Origin: Panacagrimonas sp965216805
GTDB taxonomy: Bacteria; Pseudomonadota; Gammaproteobacteria; Nevskiales; Nevskiaceae
Direction: 5' to 3'
NCBI RefSeq assembly: GCF_965216805.1
Contig: NZ_CBDCGN010000003.1
Location: forward strand, 310,001-374,000
DNA: 64,000 bases
Position 1 is the first letter of the stretch. Each line of letters starts with the position of its first letter. The position numbers were made by a program, and so were the translations under genes. The notes beneath the pieces are model-generated. The model was given only the letters and a program-made list of their open reading frames with translations, did not search any database and was not told where the DNA came from. Positions 8,336-18,064 of this stretch are shown in pieces.

Positions 8336-9421
8336 TCAGACCTCGGTATCGAACGCGCGGTAGGCCAGGCCGGCGGCGATCAGCATGGCCGCCTCGTCCT
8401 TGGCCAGCACCGAAGGCCGTGCCTTGGCCGCCACCGTCATGGCGGAAAACGGCCGTGCCACCACGGTCGGAATGCCCAGACGTTCCTGCACCAGCGCGTC
8501 GACGCCGGGGATGTGCGCACAGCCACCGGCCAGAATCACCTGATCCATCGAGCCGTGCTTGCTCGACGCCGCGAAGAAGAACTGCAGCGAGCGGTCGATC
8601 TGCTGGCCCAGGTCGGCGATGAAGCTGGGCAGCACTTCGGACTCGTAGCTTTCCGGCAGGTTGCCGAACTTCTTGGCCTTGCCGGCTTCCTCGAAGCTCA
8701 GGCCGTACTGCCGCATGATCTCCTCGGTCAGGGTCTTGCCGCCGAAAGCTTGGTCGCGCGTGTACACCGTCTGCAGGTCGTGCAACACCAGCAGCGACGT
8801 GGTGCTGGCGCCAACGTCGACCACCGCGACCGTCTTCTTGACCCCCTTGCCCGGCATCTGGTGGCGCAGGAACTGGCAGGCGTTCTCGAGCGCGTAGGCC
8901 TCGATATCGACGACCTTGGGGACCAGCCCGGCCAGCTCGGCGGCGGCGCAACGACTGTCGACCTGTTCCCTGCGGCAGGCGGCCAGCAACACGTCGGCAT
9001 TGGCCGAGCCCTTGTCGCTGGTGCCGAGTACCTGGAAGTCCAGGTTCACATCCTCGATCGGGTAAGGGATGTACTGGTCCGCCTGCGCGCGGATCTGTTC
9101 TTCCATGTCGTGCTCGGACAGCGCCGACGACATCTGCACGACCTTGGTGATGACCGAGGCGCCGGCCACCGCCAGGGCCACGTTCTTGGTACGCGTGCCG
9201 GCGCGGTTCACCGCACGGCCGATCGCCTCCGCCACCAGCTTGGGATCGGTGATCAGTTTTTCGTTGACGGCATTGGGCGGCAGCGGTTCCACCGCGTAGG
9301 TTTCCACGTGGAAACGGTCGCCGCGACGGGACAGCTCAAGCAGCTTGACGGCGCTGGAACTGATGTCGAGTCCGACCAGTTCCTGGCTCCCCCCGCCGAA
9401 CAGCGATTGAAAGATCGACAT
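8336..9421 (-). CDS. pilM: Type IV pilus actin-like ATPase PilM
   Basis: A 361-residue cytoplasmic actin-fold protein that recruits PilN and connects the pilus motor to the alignment complex. It shows the phosphate-binding loop GLDISSSAVKLLEL near the start, a second loop in VAVVDVGASTTSLLVL, and the late VILAGGCAHIPG adenosine-binding segment. It is the first gene of pilMNOPQ and is divergent from mrcA, the standard arrangement in many Gammaproteobacteria. A parS-like palindrome lies inside the gene at 9300-9315. Confidence 0.95.
   Translation of the reverse strand: MSIFQSLFGGGSQELVGLDISSSAVKLLELSRRGDRFHVETYAVEPLPPNAVNEKLITDPKLVAEAIGRAVNRAGTRTKNVALAVAGASVITKVVQMSSALSEHDMEEQIRAQADQYIPYPIEDVNLDFQVLGTSDKGSANADVLLAACRREQVDSRCAAAELAGLVPKVVDIEAYALENACQFLRHQMPGKGVKKTVAVVDVGASTTSLLVLHDLQTVYTRDQAFGGKTLTEEIMRQYGLSFEEAGKAKKFGNLPESYESEVLPSFIADLGQQIDRSLQFFFAASSKHGSMDQVILAGGCAHIPGVDALVQERLGIPTVVARPFSAMTVAAKARPSVLAKDEAAMLIAAGLAYRAFDTEV
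9300..9315. promoter_or_regulatory. parS-like palindrome inside pilM
   Basis: GTTTCCACGTGGAAAC is a perfect 16-base palindrome. It shares the central 12 bases TTCCACGTGGAA with the two parS sites found in recF but differs in the outer two bases on each side, so it is a degenerate candidate for ParB binding. It may be chance codon use, as it encodes part of a normal PilM segment. Confidence 0.35.
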
Positions 9422-9499
9422 TGCGCGTCTTCCGCCTCAAGCGGCCCCGATTTTTGTAAATCCCCCGGGAGGTGAATGACTCCACCCCCATTGAACCTT

Positions 9500-9527
9500 A
9501 ATATACCCGAGTCGTTTTCCGAAGCAA
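9500..9527 (-). promoter_or_regulatory. Candidate sigma-70 promoter for pilM
   Basis: On the minus strand TTGCTT (9527-9522) and TATATT (9505-9500) are separated by 16 bases, a fair sigma-70 match, about 80 bases upstream of the pilM ATG. The shared pilM-mrcA intergenic region (9422-9614) is noticeably more AT-rich than its surroundings. A TTGTCA at about 9535 on the plus strand could be a -35 for mrcA, but I see no convincing -10. Confidence 0.45.
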
Positions 9528-9614
9528 CAATAGGTTGTCACAACAACTATCTGATGTTGCTCATAACCCGAAGCGCGGCGGCCAGGTCTGGTCTGCCCCG
9601 CTGACAACTCCTAC

Positions 9615-12005
9615 GTGCCCCGATCCAAACGCATCGCGATCTGGCTGGTCGGCGCTCTTGCCATCGCGGCGATAGCGGCGCCGGTGATCGCGTTCTACGC
9701 CGTCCGCTGGGTCTACGGCCCCGAACTGCCCTCGGTCACCGCCCTGAGCGAACTCCAGCTGCAGGTACCCCTGCGAATCTACACGCAGGACGAGCAGCTG
9801 ATCGGGGAATTCGGCGCCGAACGTCGGGCGCCCATGGCCTACGATCAGTTGCCGCAGCGCGTGATCGACGCGTTTCTGGCGGCCGAAGACGACCGCTTCT
9901 TCGAGCACCCCGGAGTCGACTGGCAAGGCCTGCTTCGCGCGGCCTGGAAGCTGGCACTCACCGGCGAGAAGATCCAGGGTGGCAGCACCATCACCATGCA
10001 GTTGGCGCGCAACATCTATCTGTCGCCGGAGCGCAGTTACGAGCGCAAGATCCGCGAGATTCTGCTGGCCCTGCGCATCGAGGAGGAGATGACCAAGGAG
10101 CAGATCCTGGAGACTTACCTAAACAAGATCTTTCTTGGACAGCGCGCATACGGCGTGGGCGCCGCCAGCCAAGTCTACTTTGCGCGCGACGCTGCCGACC
10201 TCACCTGGGGGCAGGCCGCGCTGCTGGCCGGGCTGCCCAAGGCGCCGTCGCGCGACAACCCGGTGACTTCGCCGCAGCGCGCTCAAGACCGCCGCGACTA
10301 CGTGCTCAGCCGCCTGCGCAGTCTCGGCAAGATCTCCGAACTGGAATACGAAGCGGCGCTGGCCGAGCCGGTGGCGGTCAAGCTTTCCACCGCGCCGGTG
10401 CAGTCCGACGCGCATTACGTGGCGGAAATGATCCGCGCCGAAATGATCGACCAGTACGGCGAATCGGCCTACACCGACGGCTACCAGGTCTACGCCACCG
10501 TCCACTCGCAGCGCCAGGAAGCGGCCAACCACGCGCTGCGTTCGGCGCTGCTGGCCTACGAGGAACGCCACGCCTGGCGCGGACCGGAGGCGCGCCTGCC
10601 GTCCGAGCTGCTGAGTCAGAGCGGGCCGCGGCGCGATCTGATCGAAGACTTCCTTGCTCAGCGTCCGAGCGCGGCCGGTCTCATGCCGGCCGCGGTGGTG
10701 TCCTTCAGCGCCGCCAGGCTCACGGTGCTGCTGCCCGACCAGAGGCTGGCCGAGATCGATGCCGCAAACTTCAAGTGGGCGAGCATCGGCGAGCGCAACG
10801 CTCTGCGCGAAGGCGACATCGTGCGCGTCCGCAAGGTCGGCGACGCCTGGCGACTCGCACAACTGCCCGCGGTGCAGGGAGCCTTCGTCGCGTTGGACCC
10901 GCGCGACGGGGCAATCCAGGCCGTGGTCGGGGGTTACGATTTCCTGCTCAACAAATACAACCGCGTGACCCAGGCCCGGCGCCAGTCAGGCAGCAGCTTC
11001 AAGCCGTTCCTCTATGCCGCCGCCTTCGAGCATGGCTACACCCCGGCCACGGTGCTGCTCGATGCACCCGTGGTATTTCAGGACTCTCACCTGGAGGGCG
11101 CCTGGCGGCCGGAGAATCATGACGGCGACTTCAAGGGCCCGATGCGGCTGCGCGAAGCCCTGGTGCATTCTCGCAACCTGGTGTCGATCCGGCTGCTGCA
11201 GGAGTTGGGGCTGAATTACGTGCGCGACTACGTTTCCCGCTTCGGGCTGGAACGCGCCCGCATGCCGCGCGATCTGTCGATGGCCCTGGGCACTGGCTCC
11301 TACAGCCCGCTGGAATTGGCGGCGGCCTACGCGGTGTTGGCCAACGGCGGATTTCGGGTACAGCCGTACGTGGTGGAGCGCATCGTCGACGCCGGCGGCA
11401 ACACGATTTTTCAGGCGACGCCACCCACCGTGTGCGCAGACTGCGAGCAAGAGCAAGCGACCCCGCCAGCGACGACGGATGCGACGCAGGCGGATCCCGC
11501 GGGCGCATCCGCGGAAAACCCTTCCCGACCGCCCCGAGTCATCGACCCGCGCGTGGCCTGGCTGATCGACGACATCCTGCGCGAAGTCACCATCCGCGGC
11601 ACCGCGGCGCAGGCGCGCAAGCTGGGCCGGCGCGACATCTCCGGCAAGACCGGCACCACCAATGACGAAACCGACGCCTGGTTCAATGGCTACAACGGTG
11701 AACTCGTGGCGGTGGCCTGGGTCGGCTTCGACCAGCCGGCACCCCTGGGACGCGGCGAAGTCGGCGGTCGCGCCGCTCTGCCGATGTGGATGGACTTCAT
11801 GCGAACCGCGCTCGAAGACCATGCCGAGACCCCCCGCGCGCGCCCAACCGGTCTGGTGACCGTGCGCATCGGCAAGGAATCCGGTCTGCTCGCATCTGGC
11901 TCCGATCCCGACGCCATCCTCGAGATCGTGCCGGAAGAACACGTCCCGCGCACCGGCGCCAACAGCGCGCTCAGCCGCGCGGTGCCGGTCGAAGACCTGT
12001 TCTGA
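9615..12005 (+). CDS. mrcA: Penicillin-binding protein 1A (class A, glycosyltransferase/transpeptidase)
   Basis: A 796-residue bifunctional peptidoglycan synthase anchored by an N-terminal membrane helix (about residues 7-29). The GT51 glycosyltransferase domain shows AAEDDRFFEHPGVD with the catalytic Glu, then GGSTITMQLARN and RKIREILLALRIE. An OB-like insertion precedes the transpeptidase domain, which has the SxxK motif in RQSGSSFKPF and the KTGTT box in SGKTGTTNDETDAW. The start is a GTG at 9615; no ATG fits the membrane helix. It is divergent from pilM. Peptidoglycan synthesis and secretin insertion may be linked by this location, but that is inference. Confidence 0.96.
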   Translation: MPRSKRIAIWLVGALAIAAIAAPVIAFYAVRWVYGPELPSVTALSELQLQVPLRIYTQDEQLIGEFGAERRAPMAYDQLPQRVIDAFLAAEDDRFFEHPGVDWQGLLRAAWKLALTGEKIQGGSTITMQLARNIYLSPERSYERKIREILLALRIEEEMTKEQILETYLNKIFLGQRAYGVGAASQVYFARDAADLTWGQAALLAGLPKAPSRDNPVTSPQRAQDRRDYVLSRLRSLGKISELEYEAALAEPVAVKLSTAPVQSDAHYVAEMIRAEMIDQYGESAYTDGYQVYATVHSQRQEAANHALRSALLAYEERHAWRGPEARLPSELLSQSGPRRDLIEDFLAQRPSAAGLMPAAVVSFSAARLTVLLPDQRLAEIDAANFKWASIGERNALREGDIVRVRKVGDAWRLAQLPAVQGAFVALDPRDGAIQAVVGGYDFLLNKYNRVTQARRQSGSSFKPFLYAAAFEHGYTPATVLLDAPVVFQDSHLEGAWRPENHDGDFKGPMRLREALVHSRNLVSIRLLQELGLNYVRDYVSRFGLERARMPRDLSMALGTGSYSPLELAAAYAVLANGGFRVQPYVVERIVDAGGNTIFQATPPTVCADCEQEQATPPATTDATQADPAGASAENPSRPPRVIDPRVAWLIDDILREVTIRGTAAQARKLGRRDISGKTGTTNDETDAWFNGYNGELVAVAWVGFDQPAPLGRGEVGGRAALPMWMDFMRTALEDHAETPRARPTGLVTVRIGKESGLLASGSDPDAILEIVPEEHVPRTGANSALSRAVPVEDLF

Positions 12006-12022
12006 TCTGCGTCTCCGTCGTC

Positions 12023-12625
12023 ATGAAGCGCACCGGCGGTTCGCAGGAGGAATGGATCGAGGAGGCTGCGCGGCTGATCTGCGACGAGGGCTATGCCGAC
12101 TACCGCGCCGCCAGGGCCAAAGCAGCCGAGCGCCTGGGCATTTCGCCACGCAGCAGCCCGCCGGACCCGCGTCGCATCGAAGCCGCGGTACTGCAGCGAC
12201 ACGCCCTGTTCGACGCCGCGGCGCATGCCCTCCAGCTGGCGGCGATGCGCCGGACTGCGTTGCGGGCAATGCGCTTGCTGTCCGGCTATCAGCCGCGCCT
12301 GGCCGGCAGCAGCGTGACCGGCGCCATCGGCGAGGGACACCGCGTGCAGCTGCACCTGGTGGCGGATATGCCGGAGACGGTGGAGATGCTGCTGCACGAC
12401 CGCCACATCCCGTTCGAACAGGGCGAGCGCCGCTACCGTCTGGCCGACGGCCGCGACTTCTGTGCCGCCCTGCTCTCTTTCGAGGCCGACACCGTGGGTG
12501 TCGACCTGGCGGTATTCGAACCCGCAAGCCTGCGCCATCCGCCGCTGTCGCAGATCGACGGTAAGCCGGCTCGAAGGCTCACCTGCGAGCAGCTCGAGGC
12601 CTTGATCGCGGCGGCGGCGGACTGA
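12023..12625 (+). CDS. Conserved hypothetical protein, nucleotidyltransferase-like family
   Basis: A 200-residue cytoplasmic protein starting at the ATG 17 bases after mrcA. It resembles a proteobacterial family with a helical N-terminus (EEWIEEAARLICDEGYADYRAARAKAAERLG), a middle block around residues 70-110 containing GYQPRLAGSSVTG, and LHLVADMPETVEMLLHDRHIPFE. Members are often annotated, probably wrongly, as UDP-N-acetylmuramate-alanine ligase; the GSxxxG-like turn and beta strands are more reminiscent of a minimal nucleotidyltransferase fold. Its position after mrcA suggests co-transcription. Function unknown. Confidence 0.8.
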   Translation: MKRTGGSQEEWIEEAARLICDEGYADYRAARAKAAERLGISPRSSPPDPRRIEAAVLQRHALFDAAAHALQLAAMRRTALRAMRLLSGYQPRLAGSSVTGAIGEGHRVQLHLVADMPETVEMLLHDRHIPFEQGERRYRLADGRDFCAALLSFEADTVGVDLAVFEPASLRHPPLSQIDGKPARRLTCEQLEALIAAAAD

Positions 12626-12631
12626 AGCTGA

Positions 12632-12666
12632 AACGACCGAGGTCCGTCGGCGAGGCCTCGGTCGTT
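12632..12666. terminator. Shared terminator between convergent genes
   Basis: AACGACCGAGG (12632-12642) pairs perfectly with CCTCGGTCGTT (12656-12666), an 11-bp stem with a 13-base loop. It sits just after the hypothetical gene downstream of mrcA and 28 bases beyond the gltA stop, so it can serve both converging transcripts. Confidence 0.75.
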
Positions 12667-12694
12667 ACGGCCGCGACGGCCGGTGAATGGCGCT

Positions 12695-13987
<1,293 letters not shown>

Positions 13988-14363
13988 CCGCTAGCTCCCT
14001 GTTCGTGATGTAGAACGGATTGGCGTCGGTCGCATTCTTCAAGCAATGTGTCCGACGGCCGGGTTGGGCCCCCACCCACACGCGGCAGGGCTGCAGGGCG
14101 ATTCCGGTTGCGATGCACGGCGAAGATTGCGCCGACCGGGTCGCCGAAATGGCCGCGAAGCTTAGCGACTTTTGGTGTTTGGCCGCCAGCCGTGGGTTGC
14201 ACTGCATGGCAGCCGCCACGTTCTGCCGCAGGCATGGCCCCGCGCCAACGACGCTGCCGCCGCACCGTCCGGGTGCACGTCCACCCGTTTCGGACGCATC
14301 GGCACGCATACTGACTAGCGAAGCACAGGGCGTGCCACGGAAATCTCAGGCCCCACAAACGAC
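13988..14363. other. 376-base gap between rpmE2 and gltA
   Basis: This stretch carries the gltA ribosome binding site next to the gene, and presumably its promoter. Reading frames here lack ribosome binding sites and family resemblance. I see no tRNA, repeat or riboswitch in it. Confidence 0.5.
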
Positions 14364-14388
14364 AAGGCCGCGCAGGGAGCGCGGCCTT
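14364..14388 (-). terminator. Terminator downstream of rpmE2
   Basis: AAGGCCGCGC (14364-14373) and GCGCGGCCTT (14379-14388) form a perfect 10-bp stem with a 5-base loop, 22 bases beyond the rpmE2 stop. On the minus strand it is followed by the moderately T-rich TTGTCGTTTG. Confidence 0.75.
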
Positions 14389-14410
14389 AGGCGTCAGGCA
14401 GACGCCGCTA

Positions 14411-14662
14411 TCAGCTCTTGGCGCTGGCGTAGCGCTTCTTGAAGCGGTCGACGCGGCCGCCCACTTCCACCACACGCTGCTTGCCGGTGTAGAACGGGTG
14501 CGAGTGCGAGGACGTATCCAGATTGACCAGCGGATACTCCTGGCCGTCTTCCCACACGATCTTGTCCTTGCTCTTCACCGTCGAGCGAATCCGGAATGTG
14601 TGTCCGGCGGCGTTATCCTTGAACACGACGTAGCCGTAGGCCGGATGGATGTTTTCTTTCAT
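14411..14662 (-). CDS. rpmE2: 50S ribosomal protein L31 type B (zinc-independent)
   Basis: An 83-residue large-subunit protein beginning MKENIHPAYGYVVFKD, with SSHSHPFYTGKQ and GGRVDRFKKRY, the pattern of type B L31. It contains no cysteines, so it lacks the CxxC zinc site of type A L31; type B paralogues usually replace the zinc form under zinc limitation, although some bacteria keep only type B. The start at 14662 was chosen over a longer in-frame ORF because the family begins MKENIHP. No Zur box was recognised upstream. Confidence 0.95.
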   Translation of the reverse strand: MKENIHPAYGYVVFKDNAAGHTFRIRSTVKSKDKIVWEDGQEYPLVNLDTSSHSHPFYTGKQRVVEVGGRVDRFKKRYASAKS

Positions 14663-14701
14663 GGCAAAAGCCCGCAGCCGCAAAAAAGGGCGCGAAGTGT
14701 A

Positions 14702-14733
14702 GGGCCGCGGCGGCAGTCATGCAACCGCGGCCC
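14702..14733 (-). terminator. Hairpin downstream of the small membrane protein gene
   Basis: GGGCCGCGG (14702-14710) and CCGCGGCCC (14725-14733) form a perfect 9-bp stem with a 14-base loop between rpmE2 and the small gene at 14762. It lacks a T tract, so it may only protect or partly terminate the transcript. Confidence 0.4.
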
Positions 14734-14761
14734 GCCGCCTGTCCAGGCCGCGTTCCGGAGC

Positions 14762-14968
14762 TTACAGCGTCGGCGCCCGCCGCCTGTCTGCTGCTGCGGG
14801 CCCGCGCGTTTCACCTTCCGATGTCGAAGAGTCGGCGTCGATGACCGGCGCCCGCCGGGCGTCACCGCGCTTGAGGTCGACCGGCCGGCGGTAGCGATAC
14901 CACGCCGCGACAAAGAACCCCAGAACGGCGAAAGCCATGCCAGCGTGAAGAATCCAGGTCGGTTCCAT
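14762..14968 (-). CDS. Small single-pass membrane protein, unknown function
   Basis: A 68-residue protein with one N-terminal hydrophobic helix (about residues 7-24, LHAGMAFAVLGFFVAAWYRY) followed by a basic, then Ser/Glu-rich, probably disordered cytoplasmic tail. The ATG at 14968 has a good AGGAG ribosome binding site about 11 bases upstream on its strand, which argues that the gene is real. It lies between rpmE2 and the EcsC-family gene, all on the minus strand. I recognise no family. Confidence 0.55.
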   Translation of the reverse strand: MEPTWILHAGMAFAVLGFFVAAWYRYRRPVDLKRGDARRAPVIDADSSTSEGETRGPAAADRRRAPTL

Positions 14969-15095
14969 ATCGATTGCACTCCTGCGTGCGGCCGATGGCC
15001 GCAGATTTAGGAAAGGGATTGAAGGTCTGCATGTGGGCGGCTCTGGATGCCCCGCGGCGCGCCCTGCACGATCAGAAATACTGCGACCCAGCGCG

Positions 15096-15119
15096 CCGGT
15101 CGGTCGGCTGGCCGACCGG
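15096..15119 (-). terminator. Hairpin downstream of the EcsC-family gene
   Basis: CCGGTCGG (15096-15103) and CCGACCGG (15112-15119) make an 8-bp stem with an 8-base loop, 38 bases beyond the stop of the EcsC-family gene. No T tract follows. Confidence 0.35.
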
Positions 15120-15157
15120 AGGCGCACAACGGCCGGTGAACGCGAGTCCCGGCTGCC

Positions 15158-16006
15158 TCAATGCTCCGGCAGGGCCGGCAAGTCCAGCCCCAGCTGGGCG
15201 CGCGAGTAGCGCTCGGCCAGCCAGCGCTCCTGGAACACGTAACGCGACACCTGGCCGATGTCGTACAAATACCAAGCGTTGACCGACCCGCCGACCAGCG
15301 CCCCGATCACCGGCACCACTCCCGCAGCCTTGCGTTGGCCCAGGTTGATGCCCAGCTTGCCGGCCAGATTGTTCAGCGAGAACACCGCCGCTTCCTTGGC
15401 GAATTCGCGCTCGGCGGCGCGCTCCACGCCGTCGCGCCAGGCCGCGGTGTCCAGCACTTCGGCGTCGAATTCGCGCAGGGCTGCCACCGCGGTCTGCTTC
15501 TCCTCCAGGCTGTTCGCCGAGGCCAGCGCGAAGATGCCGATTGCGAGTCGACGCCGCTCGGGATGCCGCAGGTCCTCGCCATAGCACAGGCCCACGCGAT
15601 GGATGGTGCGCAGCGCCAGCGCGATCAGTGCCGGCACGTCGGCCACCATGCCGGCCGCGCCGGCGATACCGAATGCCGCGCCGCCGACGCCGGCCAAAGC
15701 CATCGCGCGACGCTGTTCGGTGCGCATCAGATCGTCGCATTGCGCCAGCTCGCAGCAGCGCAACTCTTCGAGCGAGCCGACACCGGCGCGCTTCAGCAGC
15801 CGGCGTTGGTCCGACAGCTTTTCGGCAAGGCGGTTGACGCCATCCAGCGCGGCGCGCAGCGCTTCCTCCGGAACCATCGCTTGCACTGCCCCGGCCACCT
15901 TGCCGCCTGGCTTGGCCAGCAGGCGCGTGGCCCAGCCAGGCGACTCGTCCTGCCATTGGCGGATGGTCTGGAGCTGGCGCGCTTCGTAACGGGACAGTGC
16001 GTTCAT
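15158..16006 (-). CDS. EcsC family protein
   Basis: A 282-residue protein resembling the EcsC family named after the third gene of the Bacillus ecs locus. It begins with a helical segment (MNALSRYEARQLQTIRQWQ), has alanine/glycine-rich hydrophobic stretches (MALAGVGGAAFGIAGAAGMV around residues 105-125, and AAGVVPVIGALVGGSVNAWYLY near 245), and ends RYSRAQLGL. The hydrophobic stretches suggest membrane association. The family has no agreed biochemical activity. It is divergent from the NRDE gene at 16101, with 94 bases between the starts. Confidence 0.8.
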   Translation of the reverse strand: MNALSRYEARQLQTIRQWQDESPGWATRLLAKPGGKVAGAVQAMVPEEALRAALDGVNRLAEKLSDQRRLLKRAGVGSLEELRCCELAQCDDLMRTEQRRAMALAGVGGAAFGIAGAAGMVADVPALIALALRTIHRVGLCYGEDLRHPERRRLAIGIFALASANSLEEKQTAVAALREFDAEVLDTAAWRDGVERAAEREFAKEAAVFSLNNLAGKLGINLGQRKAAGVVPVIGALVGGSVNAWYLYDIGQVSRYVFQERWLAERYSRAQLGLDLPALPEH

Positions 16007-16100
16007 GGCTGATTTCGGACTCCGGCGGATGGACCGCCGCAGCGGCGCGGGGCTCCACCCCGCCATTGTCGCCGACCCGGGACCGCGCCAAGATGAACCG

Positions 16101-16880
16101 ATGTGCCTGATCGCCTTCGCTTGGAATACCCATCCGCGCCTGCGCCTGCTGCTGCTGGCCAATCGCGACGAATTTCATGCGCGTCCCACCGCTGCGCTGC
16201 GTTGGTGGAGCGACGCACCGCAGATACTGGCCGGCCGCGACCTGCAGGAAGGTGGGACCTGGCTGGGTATCAGCCGCAGCGGTCGCGTCGCCGCGGTCAC
16301 CAATGTGCGCGCCGCCGAAGTCGGTGGCTACCGGCGTTCCCGCGGTCATCTGGTGAGCGACTTCCTGTCCGGCACCGTCGACGCCGCCCGCCACGCACAG
16401 GCGCTGGAGCGAGAGGCCGCGGCCTACGGCGGGTTCAACCTGCTGCTGTTCGACGGCAACCAGGCAGTACACGCCAGCAACCGCCCCGGGTTCGCCGCCG
16501 TGCCGGTCGGCCCGGGCGTGCACGCACTGAGCAACGCGGCGCTGGACACGCCGTGGCCCAAGGTGCGGATCGCCAACGCGCATCTGCGGTCCTGGCTGGC
16601 GCGTCACGACCCGCATGACGACGACCCCGAAGCGCTGTTCGCCGCCATGGCGGATCGCAACATTGCGGGCGACGGGGATCTGCCCGATACCGGCGTGGGC
16701 CAGCAGATGGAACGCCTGCTGTCTTCGGCCTTCATCTGCACCCCCACCTACGGCACGCGCAGCACCAGCCTGCTGACCCTGGATGCCGACGGGCGCGCGC
16801 AGTTGCGCGAACGCCGCTTCGATACGCGCGGCGCGATCTCCGGCGAAAGCGAGGAGCACTTCCGGGTCGCCGCCAGCTGA
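16101..16880 (+). CDS. NRDE (TANGO2-like) family protein
   Basis: A 259-residue protein beginning MCLIAFAWNTHPRLRLLLLANRDEFHARPT; the NRDE motif near residues 21-24 defines the family, and GGTWLGISRSGRVAAVTN and ALSNAALDTPWPKV are further family blocks. Cys2 after the initiator Met resembles an N-terminal nucleophile, as in Ntn hydrolases, which is inference. Human TANGO2 has been linked to heme and lipid handling, but bacterial roles are unclear. The 3' end is 9 bases from that of the convergent DUF2007 gene. Confidence 0.85.
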   Translation: MCLIAFAWNTHPRLRLLLLANRDEFHARPTAALRWWSDAPQILAGRDLQEGGTWLGISRSGRVAAVTNVRAAEVGGYRRSRGHLVSDFLSGTVDAARHAQALEREAAAYGGFNLLLFDGNQAVHASNRPGFAAVPVGPGVHALSNAALDTPWPKVRIANAHLRSWLARHDPHDDDPEALFAAMADRNIAGDGDLPDTGVGQQMERLLSSAFICTPTYGTRSTSLLTLDADGRAQLRERRFDTRGAISGESEEHFRVAAS

Positions 16881-16889
16881 CCCGGCGGG

Positions 16890-17192
16890 TCAATCCAGCG
16901 TACGTCCGCAAGACCAGCAGGCGGCGAAATTACCCGGTACGCGCTCGCCGCAGCCACAGCGCCAGTCGGCCTGCTCGCGATCGCCGCTGCGATATGCCGC
17001 CAGGAGTTCGCGCGCCCGCGTCTCGTCACGCGGATCGCGCAGGACCACGCGCGGGTAGGCATCTGCCGCCAGCTCTCCGCGCCCGGACCACAGCAAGGCT
17101 CCCAGCACATCGCAGCGGATGCGCTCGGCTTCCAGCAGGCCACGCACGATTTCCGCCTCGATCGGATCGGCCGCCAGGTAGATGCAGTTCAT
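16890..17192 (-). CDS. DUF2007 protein with C-terminal zinc ribbon
   Basis: A 100-residue protein. Residues 1-60 match the DUF2007 (putative signal transducing protein) pattern: MNCIYLAADPIEAEIVRGLLEAERI followed by a short alpha-beta domain with VVLRDPRDETRARELL. The C-terminus carries four cysteines in CGC...CWSC, a zinc-ribbon-like site. The role is unknown. It is convergent with the NRDE gene and lies just downstream, on the same strand, of the pteridine reductase-like gene. Confidence 0.8.
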   Translation of the reverse strand: MNCIYLAADPIEAEIVRGLLEAERIRCDVLGALLWSGRGELAADAYPRVVLRDPRDETRARELLAAYRSGDREQADWRCGCGERVPGNFAACWSCGRTLD

Positions 17193-17243
17193 GGCGCATC
17201 TTGACCCGGTGGCGGCAAGCCTGCAGCGGCCGGCGCAAACGAC

Positions 17244-18014
17244 TCAGGCCAGATGCAGCCCGCCGTCAACCGGGATCACCGCGCCAGTCAGATAATGCGC
17301 CTGGTCCGACAGCAGGTAGCACACCGCATGAGCGACCTCGTCGCCGCCACCCAGTCGGGCCAGGGGAATGCGCTGCTGTTCGCGCGCCAGCGTATCCGGC
17401 GAAAACTGCGGCTGGTCGGCCCACAACATGTGGCCGGGCGCGATGCCGTTGACCCTCAGACGCGGCGCCAGCTCCAGGGCCAGGGCCTCGGTCAGGGTCC
17501 ACAACGCACTCTTGGCACACAGGTAGGCCGAGAAGCCGGCCATGGGGCGACGCGCGTGGACGTCGATGATGTTGACGATGCTGCCGCCGTCGGCCAGCAA
17601 CGGCGCGCAGGCCTGGGCCAGGAACAGCGGCGCGCGCAGATTGCTGCCGATCAGATCGTCGAACTGCGCGGCGCTGAGCTCGCCCAGGGGCGTGGCGTAG
17701 TAGCTCGACGCGTTGTTGACCAGCGCGTCGAGCCGTCCCCAGCACGCATGCGCGAGCGTGGCCAGCGAGCGCAGCGCGTCCAGGTCCAGCAGATCTGCAG
17801 GCAGCACGCAGGCGGAGTCGGCGCACTGCGCGTTCAAGGCCGCCGCCAGCGCCTCGGCATCCTGCCGCGAGTGCCGGCAGTGCAGCACCACGCGGTCGCC
17901 GCGCGCGTGCAGGCGGCGGGCGATCGCCGCGCCGATGCGACGCCCGGCGCCGGTGACAAGGACGACGCGGGGCTGTACCGGCGCCGCGGAGGGGCTGGGA
18001 CTGTTGCGTATCAT
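17244..18014 (-). CDS. Short-chain dehydrogenase, pteridine reductase (FolM-like)
   Basis: A 256-residue SDR with an NADPH-binding TGAGRRIGAAIARRLH, the VLHCRHS cofactor loop, the LVNNASSYY strand and an active-site YLCAK. The usual catalytic Ser is replaced by Asp in VNIIDVHARRP, the arrangement of PTR1/FolM pteridine reductases, so it probably reduces dihydro-pterins or folate. The ATG at 18014 is preferred to one at 18032 because an AGGA motif lies about 8 bases before it. It is divergent from uppP with about 50 bases between starts. Confidence 0.82.
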   Translation of the reverse strand: MIRNSPSPSAAPVQPRVVLVTGAGRRIGAAIARRLHARGDRVVLHCRHSRQDAEALAAALNAQCADSACVLPADLLDLDALRSLATLAHACWGRLDALVNNASSYYATPLGELSAAQFDDLIGSNLRAPLFLAQACAPLLADGGSIVNIIDVHARRPMAGFSAYLCAKSALWTLTEALALELAPRLRVNGIAPGHMLWADQPQFSPDTLAREQQRIPLARLGGGDEVAHAVCYLLSDQAHYLTGAVIPVDGGLHLA

Positions 18015-18064
18015 GGCGGCGATCCTAACCATCTTGCCCGCGCGCGGGGCTCCTCAAGCCACTC

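Noticed and set aside
15158..16859. A 595-codon minus-strand frame spanning the EcsC and NRDE genes
   Set aside because: It is a different frame from the EcsC reading frame and is antisense to the NRDE gene, with no conserved motif.
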